This document shows, piece after piece, positions 1 through 8,356 of a DNA stretch of 64,000 nt. A program made the position numbers and the translations under genes. The stretch comes from Saprospiraceae bacterium (GTDB lineage: Bacteria > Bacteroidota > Bacteroidia > Chitinophagales > Saprospiraceae), in NCBI GenBank assembly GCA_016715965.1, contig JADJXG010000001.1, positions 3,415,501-3,479,500 of the forward strand, written 5' to 3'. Under the pieces are notes generated by a model, which saw nothing but the letters and a program-made list of their open reading frames with translations, was not told the origin of the DNA and did no database searches. How positions within the stretch are numbered: position 1 is the first letter of the stretch; every line of letters starts with the position of its first letter.

Positions 1-458
1 ACCCACCAAGAATCACGGTTATATTCTTTATTCTTCTCACCAATATTTAAAAATGACCTTATTTTATTGCTTAAAAAAATTATAACCAGAATTTCAAGGA
101 ATACAATCACCAAATATATCCAGACATCATAAGGTAGATTTATCCATTGATTCATGTCCATACTACCTTGTGCAGAAACCGAATTTGGAACTAAACTCCC
201 CAAAAAAGAAATGATTAGAAAAGCCCAGGGAGTGTAACCGGACATTTTATTCTTAATAAAATTCCTATAACTCGCTGTTAATGTATTTCCCAAGACGACA
301 ATGACGACAAACAAGATAATCCCAATTGTCAACAAAACCATCCTCAATGTGTCATGACCATCAGAGGATTGTTGCTGCACAAATTTATCTTGAGAAAACG
401 CAAAATTATTAACTAAAAAAGTAAAGAGTAGAAAATTAAAAATATATCGAGGTTTCAT
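1..458 (-). CDS. ccoP: cbb3-type cytochrome c oxidase subunit CcoP, N-terminal part (cut by window edge)
   Basis: The reading frame starts with ATG at 458 and runs off the left edge, giving about 152 residues. It begins with a hydrophobic signal-like segment ending FAFSQ, followed by a membrane segment (MVLLTIGIILFVVIVVLG), a second hydrophobic stretch (PWAFLIISFLGSLV), and a third near the cut end (WIYLVIVFLEILVIIF). This is the layout of Bacteroidota CcoP proteins, in which membrane helices precede the di-heme cytochrome c domain. The heme-binding CxxCH motifs would lie beyond the edge and cannot be seen. It is the last visible gene of the ccoI-ccoS-ccoNO-ccoQ-ccoP order, 13 bases after the small subunit gene. 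CcoP passes electrons to the CcoO/CcoN core. Identity rests on position and membrane pattern. Confidence 0.75.
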   Translation of the reverse strand, partial: MKPRYIFNFLLFTFLVNNFAFSQDKFVQQQSSDGHDTLRMVLLTIGIILFVVIVVLGNTLTASYRNFIKNKMSGYTPWAFLIISFLGSLVPNSVSAQGSMDMNQWINLPYDVWIYLVIVFLEILVIIFLSNKIRSFLNIGEKNKEYNRDSWW

Positions 459-471
459 TTTTATAAATTTA

Positions 472-630
472 TCATTTTAAAGGAATTTGACCATAATCAT
501 CGGCCAATGATTTTTTCATTTTGTAAACATAAAAAACCACCCCACAAAAAAAGCCAACAAACAAAACCAATGAAATGAGTGGATAAATGCTCACATCTTC
601 AATTGCCGTCAAATAATTCTTAAATTTCAT
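472..630 (-). CDS. ccoQ: small cbb3 oxidase subunit, CcoQ/FixQ-like (52 aa)
   Basis: A 52-residue protein begins with ATG at 630, 11 bases after the ccoNO stop codon. It has one membrane helix (about residues 17-37, rich in L, V, F and G), then a short basic stretch YKMKKS and a polar tail. Size, single helix and place between ccoNO and ccoP match CcoQ/FixQ, the small subunit that stabilises the cbb3 complex in the inner membrane. The family is too short and variable for a firm call from sequence alone, so the assignment depends mainly on context. Translation is probably coupled to the genes on either side. Confidence 0.7.
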   Translation of the reverse strand: MKFKNYLTAIEDVSIYPLISLVLFVGFFCGVVFYVYKMKKSLADDYGQIPLK

Positions 631-641
631 TTATTCAAAAT

Positions 642-2756
642 TTACTTGTTTCCCAACCTACCATCTTTTCCCATCCGTTGTAAATAGGCTATCAGAGCAA
701 TTATTTCTTTATTTGCCTCAATTTCAATCTTGTCCTTTTTAAGCTTTAGAACAATACCTTCGGCCTGCTTCATTAAATCAATATTTGCTTGTTGATCATA
801 ATCAGCCGGATATGGCACTCCCATTATTTGCATTGCTCTGATTTTAGCCGGAGTCGTTTCCATATCAATGGCTTTATCAAATAACCATGGATAGGATGGC
901 ATGATTGAACCTGGCGCAACTGTTTGCGGATCCAGCATATGCACATAATGCCAGCTGTCAGAATATTTTCCGCCGATCCTTGCCAAATCTGGTCCCGTCC
1001 TTTTACTTCCCCATTGAAATGGATGGTCGTACACAAATTCACCACCCTTAGAATAATCGCCATATCGTGCAACTTCATCTCTAAAAGGCCTGATCATTTG
1101 ACTATGACAGGTATAGCAACCTTCTTTTATGTAAATATCTCGCCCTTGCAACTCAAGTGGCGTATAAGGCTTTACAGAAGCAATCGTTGGTACATTGGAT
1201 TTAATCAGAAATGTTGGTACAAGTTCGATCAATCCTCCTATGGCAACAACAATCAAACTAAAAACCAACATCAACATCGGCTTTCTTTCTAAGATGGCAT
1301 GCCAAAATTTTGGCAGATTGGATTGACTTTGTTTCTTCAAACTCAATCCTTCAGATTGCTCATCTTGGGTAAACTGCCCAAGCTGAATGGTCTTATAAAG
1401 ATTGTAAACCATTAGACCCGCTCCCACCAAAAATACTGTACCACCTATTCCCCTCACAATATACATAGGAATAATCTTTGTGACAGTCTCCAAAAACTGG
1501 TATTTCAATTGTCCGGCTTCTGTAAACTGCTTCCACATAAATACCTGTGAAAAAGCGCTCCAATACATTGGAATGGCATACAATAGAATTGCAACAACAC
1601 CTATTAAGAAGTGCGTATTTGCCAATTTAGTGGAATATAACTTTGTGTTATATAGTCTTGGGACCAACCAGTACAACATTCCAAAAGTCAAAAATCCATT
1701 CCAACCCAAAGCTGCAATGTGCACATGAGCAATTGTCCAATCTGTATAATGGGAAATGGCATTCACATTTTTTAATGATAGAAGAGGTCCTTCAAATGTT
1801 CCCATTCCATAGCAAGTTAATGCCACTACAAACATTTTGAGTACTGGATCTTCCTTCACTTTGTCCCAGGCTCCACGCAAAGTAAAAAGTCCATTTAACA
1901 TACCGCCCCAACTTGGCAAAATGAGCATTACACTAAACACGGTACCCAAAGATTGAGCCCAATCTGGCAAAGCAGTATATAATAAATGATGAGGTCCCGC
2001 CCAAATGTAAATGAAGATAAGCGCCCAAAAATGTATGATACTCCACTTGTATGAGTATACGGGTCTATTTGCTGCCTTAGGCACAAAATAGTACATAATT
2101 CCCAAATACGGGGTGGTCAAAAAGAATGCTACCGCATTGTGCCCATACCACCACTGAACCAATGCGTCTTGAACACCTGCATACCAACTATAACTGTGAA
2201 ACAATGAAGTAGGAACTGCAAATGAATTAACGATATGAAGCATTGCAACCGTAACCCAAGTGCCAATAAAAAACCATATAGCCACATAAAGATGGCGCTC
2301 TCTGCGGGTCAAAATAGTACCAAACATATTTATCCCAAAGACCACCCAAATCAATGTAATTAAGACATCAATTGGCCAAATTAATTCTGCATACTCTTTT
2401 CCTTGGGTAAAGCCAATTGAAAGAGTAATAGCGGCCAAAACAATAATAAATTGCCAACCCCAAAAGTGGATGGCACTTAATTTATCGCTCCACATTCGGC
2501 TTTTTAACAATCGCTGCAGAGAGTAATAAACTCCAGTAAATATTCCATTCCCTACAAATGCAAAAATAACCGCATTGGTATGTATTGGTCTAAGACGGCC
2601 ATAGGTTACAAACTCCAAACCCAGATTGAGCGATGGAAATGCCAATTGAAATGCAACAATGACACCAACCAGAAATCCAACAATTCCCCAAACAAGTGTG
2701 GCAAATGCAAAGTTTCTAACGGTTTTGTTGTCGTAATAAAACTTCTCCAACTCCAT
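642..2756 (-). CDS. ccoNO: fused cbb3-type cytochrome c oxidase subunits CcoN and CcoO
   Basis: This 704-residue protein joins the catalytic heme-copper subunit CcoN (residues about 1-470, some 12 membrane helices) to the membrane-anchored mono-heme cytochrome c subunit CcoO (about 490-704). The CcoN part shows conserved histidine-containing segments such as YGHNAVAFF, GPHHLLYTALPDW and TIAHVHIAALGWNG, expected for heme and CuB ligation. The CcoO part has one more helix, then CYTCH at residues 547-551 for covalent heme c and a later methionine in GSIMPSYPW (M619), the likely axial ligand. The enzyme reduces O2 to water in the inner membrane with high oxygen affinity and pumps protons. The fusion is known in Bacteroidota. 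It starts one base after the ccoS stop, so the two are co-transcribed. Confidence 0.95.
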   Translation of the reverse strand: MELEKFYYDNKTVRNFAFATLVWGIVGFLVGVIVAFQLAFPSLNLGLEFVTYGRLRPIHTNAVIFAFVGNGIFTGVYYSLQRLLKSRMWSDKLSAIHFWGWQFIIVLAAITLSIGFTQGKEYAELIWPIDVLITLIWVVFGINMFGTILTRRERHLYVAIWFFIGTWVTVAMLHIVNSFAVPTSLFHSYSWYAGVQDALVQWWYGHNAVAFFLTTPYLGIMYYFVPKAANRPVYSYKWSIIHFWALIFIYIWAGPHHLLYTALPDWAQSLGTVFSVMLILPSWGGMLNGLFTLRGAWDKVKEDPVLKMFVVALTCYGMGTFEGPLLSLKNVNAISHYTDWTIAHVHIAALGWNGFLTFGMLYWLVPRLYNTKLYSTKLANTHFLIGVVAILLYAIPMYWSAFSQVFMWKQFTEAGQLKYQFLETVTKIIPMYIVRGIGGTVFLVGAGLMVYNLYKTIQLGQFTQDEQSEGLSLKKQSQSNLPKFWHAILERKPMLMLVFSLIVVAIGGLIELVPTFLIKSNVPTIASVKPYTPLELQGRDIYIKEGCYTCHSQMIRPFRDEVARYGDYSKGGEFVYDHPFQWGSKRTGPDLARIGGKYSDSWHYVHMLDPQTVAPGSIMPSYPWLFDKAIDMETTPAKIRAMQIMGVPYPADYDQQANIDLMKQAEGIVLKLKKDKIEIEANKEIIALIAYLQRMGKDGRLGNK

Positions 2757-2757
2757 A

Positions 2758-2916
2758 TTATTTATTTAAGTTTTGTTTCTTGTTGTCAAACAGCATTCTC
2801 CTTGGTGGTCCATATTCATCATCAAATTGTCCGTTGGTAATACTCCATAAAAATGCAAGTAGAAAAAAGATTGCCACAACAAGGCTTACAGCCAAAAGTA
2901 ATATTATAATTTTCAT
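2758..2916 (-). CDS. ccoS: cbb3 oxidase assembly protein CcoS
   Basis: This 52-residue protein starts MKIIILLLAVSLVVAIFFLL, a single membrane helix, followed by AFLWSITNGQFDD, which matches the CcoS family pattern of a helix, an FxW-x-GQFDD-type motif and a short cytosolic tail. CcoS is needed for insertion of cofactors into cbb3 oxidase. A longer frame reaches back to 2997, but the added residues are not CcoS-like and the region holds a promoter, so the ATG at 2916 is used. It lies one base upstream of ccoNO and 132 bases downstream of ccoI. Confidence 0.9.
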   Translation of the reverse strand: MKIIILLLAVSLVVAIFFLLAFLWSITNGQFDDEYGPPRRMLFDNKKQNLNK

Positions 2917-2931
2917 TTTATATTGGACCAA

Positions 2932-2962
2932 CAAAAGTAATTTCCATCCTATCACCTCCCAA
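2932..2962 (-). promoter_or_regulatory. promoter of ccoS-ccoNO-ccoQ-ccoP
   Basis: On the minus strand TTG (2962-2960), a 20-base spacer and TACTTTTG (2939-2932) match the Bacteroidota promoter TTG-N17-23-TAnnTTTG. The -7 box ends 15 bases before the ccoS ATG, giving a short leader. An FNR-type palindrome lies about 64 bases upstream of the predicted start site. Confidence 0.6.
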
Positions 2963-2983
2963 AAACATGCATCAATTCTAAAT

Positions 2984-2997
2984 ATGATATTTATCAA
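2984..2997 (-). promoter_or_regulatory. FNR-type palindrome upstream of ccoS
   Basis: The minus strand reads TTGAT-AAAT-ATCAT, matching 9 of 10 defined positions of the FNR consensus TTGAT-N4-ATCAA. Its centre is about 64 bases upstream of the predicted ccoS start site, a class I activator position. Regulation of oxidase genes by CRP/FNR-family proteins in response to oxygen is well known in other bacteria; the regulator here is not in the window. Confidence 0.5.
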
Positions 2998-3048
2998 ATT
3001 TTTCTCAATGACAAATCACAAGCTTTGAGAAGGTAAATTTTAAAAAAA

Positions 3049-5448
3049 TCATCCATCTTTTAAAAATTTATATTCATAAACTTTCAAAAACAAGAATGAT
3101 AAAAATATAATACTTAATGATGAAATTGGCATAAGAACAGCTGATATCAATGGAGTAAGTCTCGCAGTAACAGCAAAGAATATTCCTATAATATTGTAAA
3201 CAAATGAATAGAAAAAAATAGCTTTTATAACTTTCTGACCAAATTTTGACAAGGTGAGCATCTTATCAAATCTATTTAACTGCCCACCTTCCAAAATGGC
3301 ATCAGAGGCCGGTGTAAAATTAAAATTGCCATTTAAAACGGATACACCTACGTCAGCCTGCTTAAGGGCTCCCGCATCATTCAAGCCATCACCCAACATA
3401 ACTACTTTTGAACCACCGGATTGTAATTTTTTTATGAAATCCAATTTATCCTTTGGTGTACAGTTTGATTTATAATGAACACTCCTTGGAATTGAAGATA
3501 CCAGCTGCTTAACGCTCTGTTCTTTGTCTCCACTTAAAATATGAATACCTTTCACTTTCAATTTTAATATACAATCTGTGATTCCATCTCTTAATTTCTG
3601 TTGAATAATAAACTTTCCCTTAATGGATTGATTGAACTTAATGTAAACTTCTGAATGAGTTAAAACATTGGTCTCAGTTTGATTTTCTACAAATTTCCTG
3701 CTACCTAATTTGATTACATCTTCTTTACATTTCGCGAGCAAACCTAAGCCTGTATACTCTTGAAAATAATCCAACTCCAAATACTTTTTACTTCCAAGAT
3801 ACTGGTGGATTGATTTGCTAAAAGGGTGATTGGATCTTGATGAGACCGAAACCAATAAATCTTTTTCGTAATCACTTAGCGGTTCCCCTTCATATAAAAC
3901 CTCCATTTCGCTATTGGAAGTAATGGTACCTGTTTTATCAAACACAATCTGATCACATTCCGACAATCGTTCAATCCCTGTATAGTTTTTAAAATAAAAA
4001 CCGTACTTTGAAAACAAAGATATTAGAAATCCATTCGTATATGAAGATGCAAGAAGCAACAGACATGGACATGCAATGATCAATATCGACGTGACCGAAT
4101 TAAAAATATTCTCAGGCTTGGTTGCGGACCAATATATTGCAGTTGTAATAGCAATTGAAAACACAATTAAAGAAAAATATTGACTGAGTCTGTGAATTAC
4201 AGATCGCACCATTTTTTTTTCTTCATCAAAAGAAGTATTCCACAGTTCAACAAAAGAGTTCTTGTTGAATTCACGAAGGGCCAAAATTTGAACAGAATTA
4301 TGAATAACACGACCTCCTTGATATACAAGTTCTCCCTTTTTAAGATTTCTTGGTAAACTCTCCCCAGTAATAAAACTATAATCCAAATCAACTGATTCCG
4401 AAACAAGAATCCCGTCCACCGGAATGGTTTCAAAATTCCGAAGTTGCAATACATCGTCTTTTTTAATCTCACTTAACAATACTGGATATTCTGCATTATT
4501 TACCAATTTATTCACTGAGACTGGAAAATTGCTGTTAAAATCTCTGTCAAAATCAAGAGAATCCTTCGTCTTGTTTTGTAAATATCTCCCCACGAGCATA
4601 AAAAATACGATGCCGCTCATGCTATCCAAAAATCCAGGTCCATGATTAGAAAATATGTCAATAACACTTCTAACAAACGTAACTAACACCGCAACTGAAA
4701 CTGGAGCATCGATATTCACATAGCGATTCTTTAATCCAATCCAAGAATTGTAAAAAAATTCTTGCGCGCTGTAAAGCAAAACAGGCAATGACAAACCAAA
4801 TATCAACCATCTAAATGTAAAAGCAATGTCAGAATCTAAGGAAATATCCAAACCTAGGTACTCAGGAAAACTTAACAACATGATGTTAGCAAAACAAAAT
4901 CCTGCTACACCAAGTCTTAATGTCAATCCACGATTAAATAATTTATTGTCTTTTGTTTTAAGGTCATCCTGAGACAGGTAAGGCTCATATCCGATTTTAC
5001 TCAACAACTCCACAATTTCTCTCAGTGAAATCGAATTGTGATTAAAAATGATACTTACCTTTCTTTTGTCAAAATCAACCTGAGAATTTAATATATTGGA
5101 ATTAAATCGATGCAAATTTTCCAACAAAAACAAACACGATACACAATGCATTCTGGGTATTAGAAAACGTACGTGAGAATTATCATTGTCAGAATAATGG
5201 ATCAAACGGGCGGCAACATCCACCCTATCTAAAAATTTAAATCTTGACTCAATAAATGAATCCGTTTTAAATCCGGGATGGGAATCCAAGCTGTAATACT
5301 CACATAACTCGTGACTGCTTAACAACCCATATACCGTTTTGCATCCAATACAACAGAAGGCTTTATCTTCAAATAATACGACCTCCAAGCACTCGTCACC
5401 ACAATGATAACACTTGGTTTGAACCTGAACTTCTGACCTACGAAACAT
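3049..5448 (-). CDS. ccoI: copper-transporting P1B-type ATPase of cbb3 oxidase assembly (CcoI/FixI)
   Basis: This 799-residue heavy-metal P-type ATPase moves copper across the inner membrane for cbb3 oxidase assembly. The N-terminus has a cysteine cluster (C13, C16, C20, C32, C33, C36), as in Bacteroidota FixI/CcoI proteins, then an HMA-like domain with HCVSC near residue 100. Membrane helices follow. The ion-path motif CPC is at 460-462, the phosphorylation motif DKTGT at 504-508, and the hinge motif GDGLND near 686. All catalytic motifs are intact and the length is usual for the family. It heads the oxidase locus, separated by 132 bases from ccoS. A CRP/FNR-like palindrome lies just upstream. 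Confidence 0.92.
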   Translation of the reverse strand: MFRRSEVQVQTKCYHCGDECLEVVLFEDKAFCCIGCKTVYGLLSSHELCEYYSLDSHPGFKTDSFIESRFKFLDRVDVAARLIHYSDNDNSHVRFLIPRMHCVSCLFLLENLHRFNSNILNSQVDFDKRKVSIIFNHNSISLREIVELLSKIGYEPYLSQDDLKTKDNKLFNRGLTLRLGVAGFCFANIMLLSFPEYLGLDISLDSDIAFTFRWLIFGLSLPVLLYSAQEFFYNSWIGLKNRYVNIDAPVSVAVLVTFVRSVIDIFSNHGPGFLDSMSGIVFFMLVGRYLQNKTKDSLDFDRDFNSNFPVSVNKLVNNAEYPVLLSEIKKDDVLQLRNFETIPVDGILVSESVDLDYSFITGESLPRNLKKGELVYQGGRVIHNSVQILALREFNKNSFVELWNTSFDEEKKMVRSVIHRLSQYFSLIVFSIAITTAIYWSATKPENIFNSVTSILIIACPCLLLLASSYTNGFLISLFSKYGFYFKNYTGIERLSECDQIVFDKTGTITSNSEMEVLYEGEPLSDYEKDLLVSVSSRSNHPFSKSIHQYLGSKKYLELDYFQEYTGLGLLAKCKEDVIKLGSRKFVENQTETNVLTHSEVYIKFNQSIKGKFIIQQKLRDGITDCILKLKVKGIHILSGDKEQSVKQLVSSIPRSVHYKSNCTPKDKLDFIKKLQSGGSKVVMLGDGLNDAGALKQADVGVSVLNGNFNFTPASDAILEGGQLNRFDKMLTLSKFGQKVIKAIFFYSFVYNIIGIFFAVTARLTPLISAVLMPISSLSIIFLSFLFLKVYEYKFLKDG

Positions 5449-5462
5449 AGCTAATGGAATCG

Positions 5463-5508
5463 TAAAATTAGTTCCAGAAGCGAAGTAACTAAATGATATG
5501 TATCACAA
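5463..5508 (-). promoter_or_regulatory. ccoI promoter region with CRP/FNR-like box
   Basis: The palindrome TGATACATATCA (5505-5494 on the minus strand) fits TGAT-N4-ATCA, the FNR core, and with its flank fits TGTGA-N6-TCA, the CRP core. A TAATTTTA box (5470-5463) is one base from the Bacteroidota -7 consensus. The palindrome centre falls about 42 bases upstream of the predicted start site, the usual class II activator position. No clear -33 element is present, which is common at activator-dependent promoters. Confidence 0.45.
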
Positions 5509-5525
5509 CCAATAATGATAGTTGT

Positions 5526-8356
5526 TTACAAAAACACAAAAGCCTGTCAGGGATTGACAGGCTTCTGTGTTTTGTTGAGTATTTGACTTATTACTTTTAC
5601 CTATCGAACCAAGGTAAAGTCTCCTTTTACTTCTTCATATCCGGTTGAGCCTTCATATTCTACTTCTGCATAAAACACATACACTCCTGGCAGCGCCCGC
5701 TCTCCCTTAAAGGTACCGTTCCATCCTACCTGTGGATTCTTATTGCCGTCTGGTAAATTTTCTCTCGAATAAACCATCGATCCCCAACGATCATACACCT
5801 GCAGCTTCCTTACATTCCGCACTCGCTTTCCATATACATTGAAAAAATCATTCGTGTTGTCCTGATTCGATGATATCACCGTTGGCCACCACACATCCTT
5901 GATGATTCTTACGATCACCCTGACTCTTTCTGATATTTCACATCCGTTCGAATCTATTCCGGTGATTAAAAATTCTCTCGTCGTGTCTGCTTCATAGATC
6001 AACTTGCTCTCCCAATCTATGCTCTCATCCAAATTAAACCATGTGGTATCCCTATATTGTCCTCCTACCAAGGTTCCTCCCGTGATTTCTACCAGCAAGG
6101 ATCTTACATTCACAGGATCTCCCTGATCCACTACAACACTCCTGATCACTTCTATTCCCATTTTCGTTGGCTCGATCAGACTAAAGGTCCGCTCCATCAA
6201 ACATCCATTCGGATCTCTCACCGTCACTCGGTAATTGCCCTGCGCCAAATTCGTGTACGAGCGGTTGCTGCTAAATGGCCCCCCGTTGAACGAAAACTCT
6301 ACATTCGACATCGGGGCATTATTTACATCCAATACCTCGCTGATCAATATCCTTCCGTTGCGATCTCCAAAACAGGTCGGATTCGCCGGATCTACCAACA
6401 GGTCTGCCAATGGATTGCCTATCTCAGTTATATCGATCGTGTCTGTATCTACACAGCCATTCCGACTGTCTTTTACTTCTACTATAAACCTTCCGCCTGG
6501 TTTGCCTACCGTCACCGTCGATGTGCCCTGACCTCCTATGATCGCTCCCGTCCAGGTATAGCGGCTGATTGTTCCTGAATTTCCCCTCGAGCCACTCGCA
6601 TCCAATTGAATTTGATTGACTGTACAGGTCAATTGTCCGATCGGATTGATATCCGCCAATGGTGGTACGATATCCTGTAATACATTCGTCGCAAGACTAT
6701 CCAAACATCCGGTCCTCGTATTCTCTACTGTCAATACATATCTGCCTGCTGTCCCTACACTCGCTGTATAAGTATTGGATCCTGTGATCGGCCCAGCTCC
6801 TGTCCAGGTCGCTGTATAAATTCCTCCTTGTGATGATCCTGTTCCGTCAAGATCCACACTTAATACATCACAGGTCAACACCTGAGGACCTCGTATCGCT
6901 ACTGTCGGCTTGACAATATCCTGTGTAACTACTATACTGGTCTGATGCTTGCATCCTGCACGCGGATCTGTCACTTCAAGGGTATAGGTTCCCGGCAAGC
7001 TTACGTCAATGGTACCAAGTCCTGATTGGCCTGGATTCACCTGCCCACCCTGACTCGCTGTCCACTGATAGGTCAATGGATCTCCGGATTCACTCTGTGA
7101 ACTCAATCCGCTCAGCTGGATACTCGTTATTCGGCAGGTCAGTTCCGTAGGACCTGTGATCGCTGCCACCGGATCATCATACCAGCTTACTGGTATCACC
7201 GTCGACTGCAAACACCGATCTCCAAAATCTACATTCCCGGTTCTGGGATCCTGATTACCTACAAATACATAGATGTAATACGTCTTCCCACTCACCATTC
7301 TGCTTCCATCAAAACTAAAACTGCCATTGTCATTAAATTCCAATATCGTGCCTACTCCTCCCGTGGTATCTATCAACTGATATCTCACCACATCGTTTGG
7401 ATCCAATACGCCCTGACCATAACTCGCCTGTACTACTTCTGCTTTGCACAAATGTCGCGGTGCATTCAGATTCCCTATCCGGGTAATGCAAAGACAAGGC
7501 TCAGAGCCTAACAAGGTATCAATATCGCAATTGTTCTTATCCCGTATCGTCAATATGAAATTCTCACTTTGTGGAATCCAATCCGTTACCCAGGTATTTC
7601 CACTAAAACTTCCATTCAATGGATTGCTCTGATGATAACCCAACACTGACCAACTCGGACGGTCTCCATTTATTCCATTTATTCTCACACGATAATTCTC
7701 AGCCACCGGATCGCATTCAAATGTATAACTCAACCTGTCAAATTCCGGTGCATCCAAAAAGGTAATGCTCATCGTATCCAATCGTACACAATTGTAATGT
7801 GATGCCTGCCATTCAAAACTGTAGGTACCATAACCAGGTACTGTGATATTCGTACCAGGCAAGCTATTGTCTGCTATCACACTCACTCCAGGACCTGTCA
7901 ATTGCCTCCAAAATCCAGTTCCAAATGGCAAATTCGCTGTCATACTATAGTTCAAACCGCATACTTCGTTGTCGCGACCCGCATCTGCCAATGGATATGG
8001 TTCCCATATAATCGATTGGGGATTCGATACACGCTTACATGGATCTTTATCATCGATCAATCCATCTCGTGGTGCAATGTCCTCACCAACTATCCGAGTT
8101 ATGTTGACCGGCTGACCCAAGGTCATCCTGGCTGCATCAAAACAAACCACATCATTTGCCGACAAGGTGTCCAATCGGTTTGATGCATTTAAAAAATTGA
8201 ACGTACCTGTATGCAATATATACATCGCTATATCTTGAGCAGCATTTACCATCTCAGGTACCAAATTCTTGATCGGAACACATTCGTCCTCACACACCCG
8301 CGTCAACAAACTATCCAATATTCCCGCATCAATCGGATCACAATTGCAATTGTAAA
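5526..8356 (-). repeat. near-identical 2.8-kb module, copy 1
   Basis: This tract covers the last ~918 codons of the 5601-11324 gene plus its terminator, and matches 11859-14689 at a constant offset of 6333 bases with no indel that I can find. I see roughly 30 single-base differences, most of them silent. Similarity drops abruptly upstream of 8356. The tract is visibly GC-richer than the rest of the gene: bases 6481-6540 and 6541-6600 contain 33 and 34 G/C of 60, while 8401-8460 and 9301-9360 contain 19 and 20 of 60. Confidence 0.95.
5528..5564 (-). terminator. terminator of the first giant surface-protein gene
   Basis: A perfect 10-bp stem (5540-5549 with 5555-5564, arm AAGCCTGTCA) and a 5-base loop are followed on the minus strand by TTGTGTTTTTGT. 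It begins 37 bases after the stop codon of the 5601-11324 gene and separates it from ccoI. The same hairpin recurs at 11861-11897. Confidence 0.85.

Noticed and set aside
924..1292. 122-codon plus-strand frame within ccoNO
   Set aside because: Antisense to a clearly real oxidase gene with intact motifs; composition is that of a shadow frame.
6057..6578. 173-codon open frame on the plus strand inside the first twin gene, repeated at 12390-12911 in the second
   Set aside because: It is antisense to the near-identical module; it is present twice only because the DNA is, and the translation has no recognisable features.
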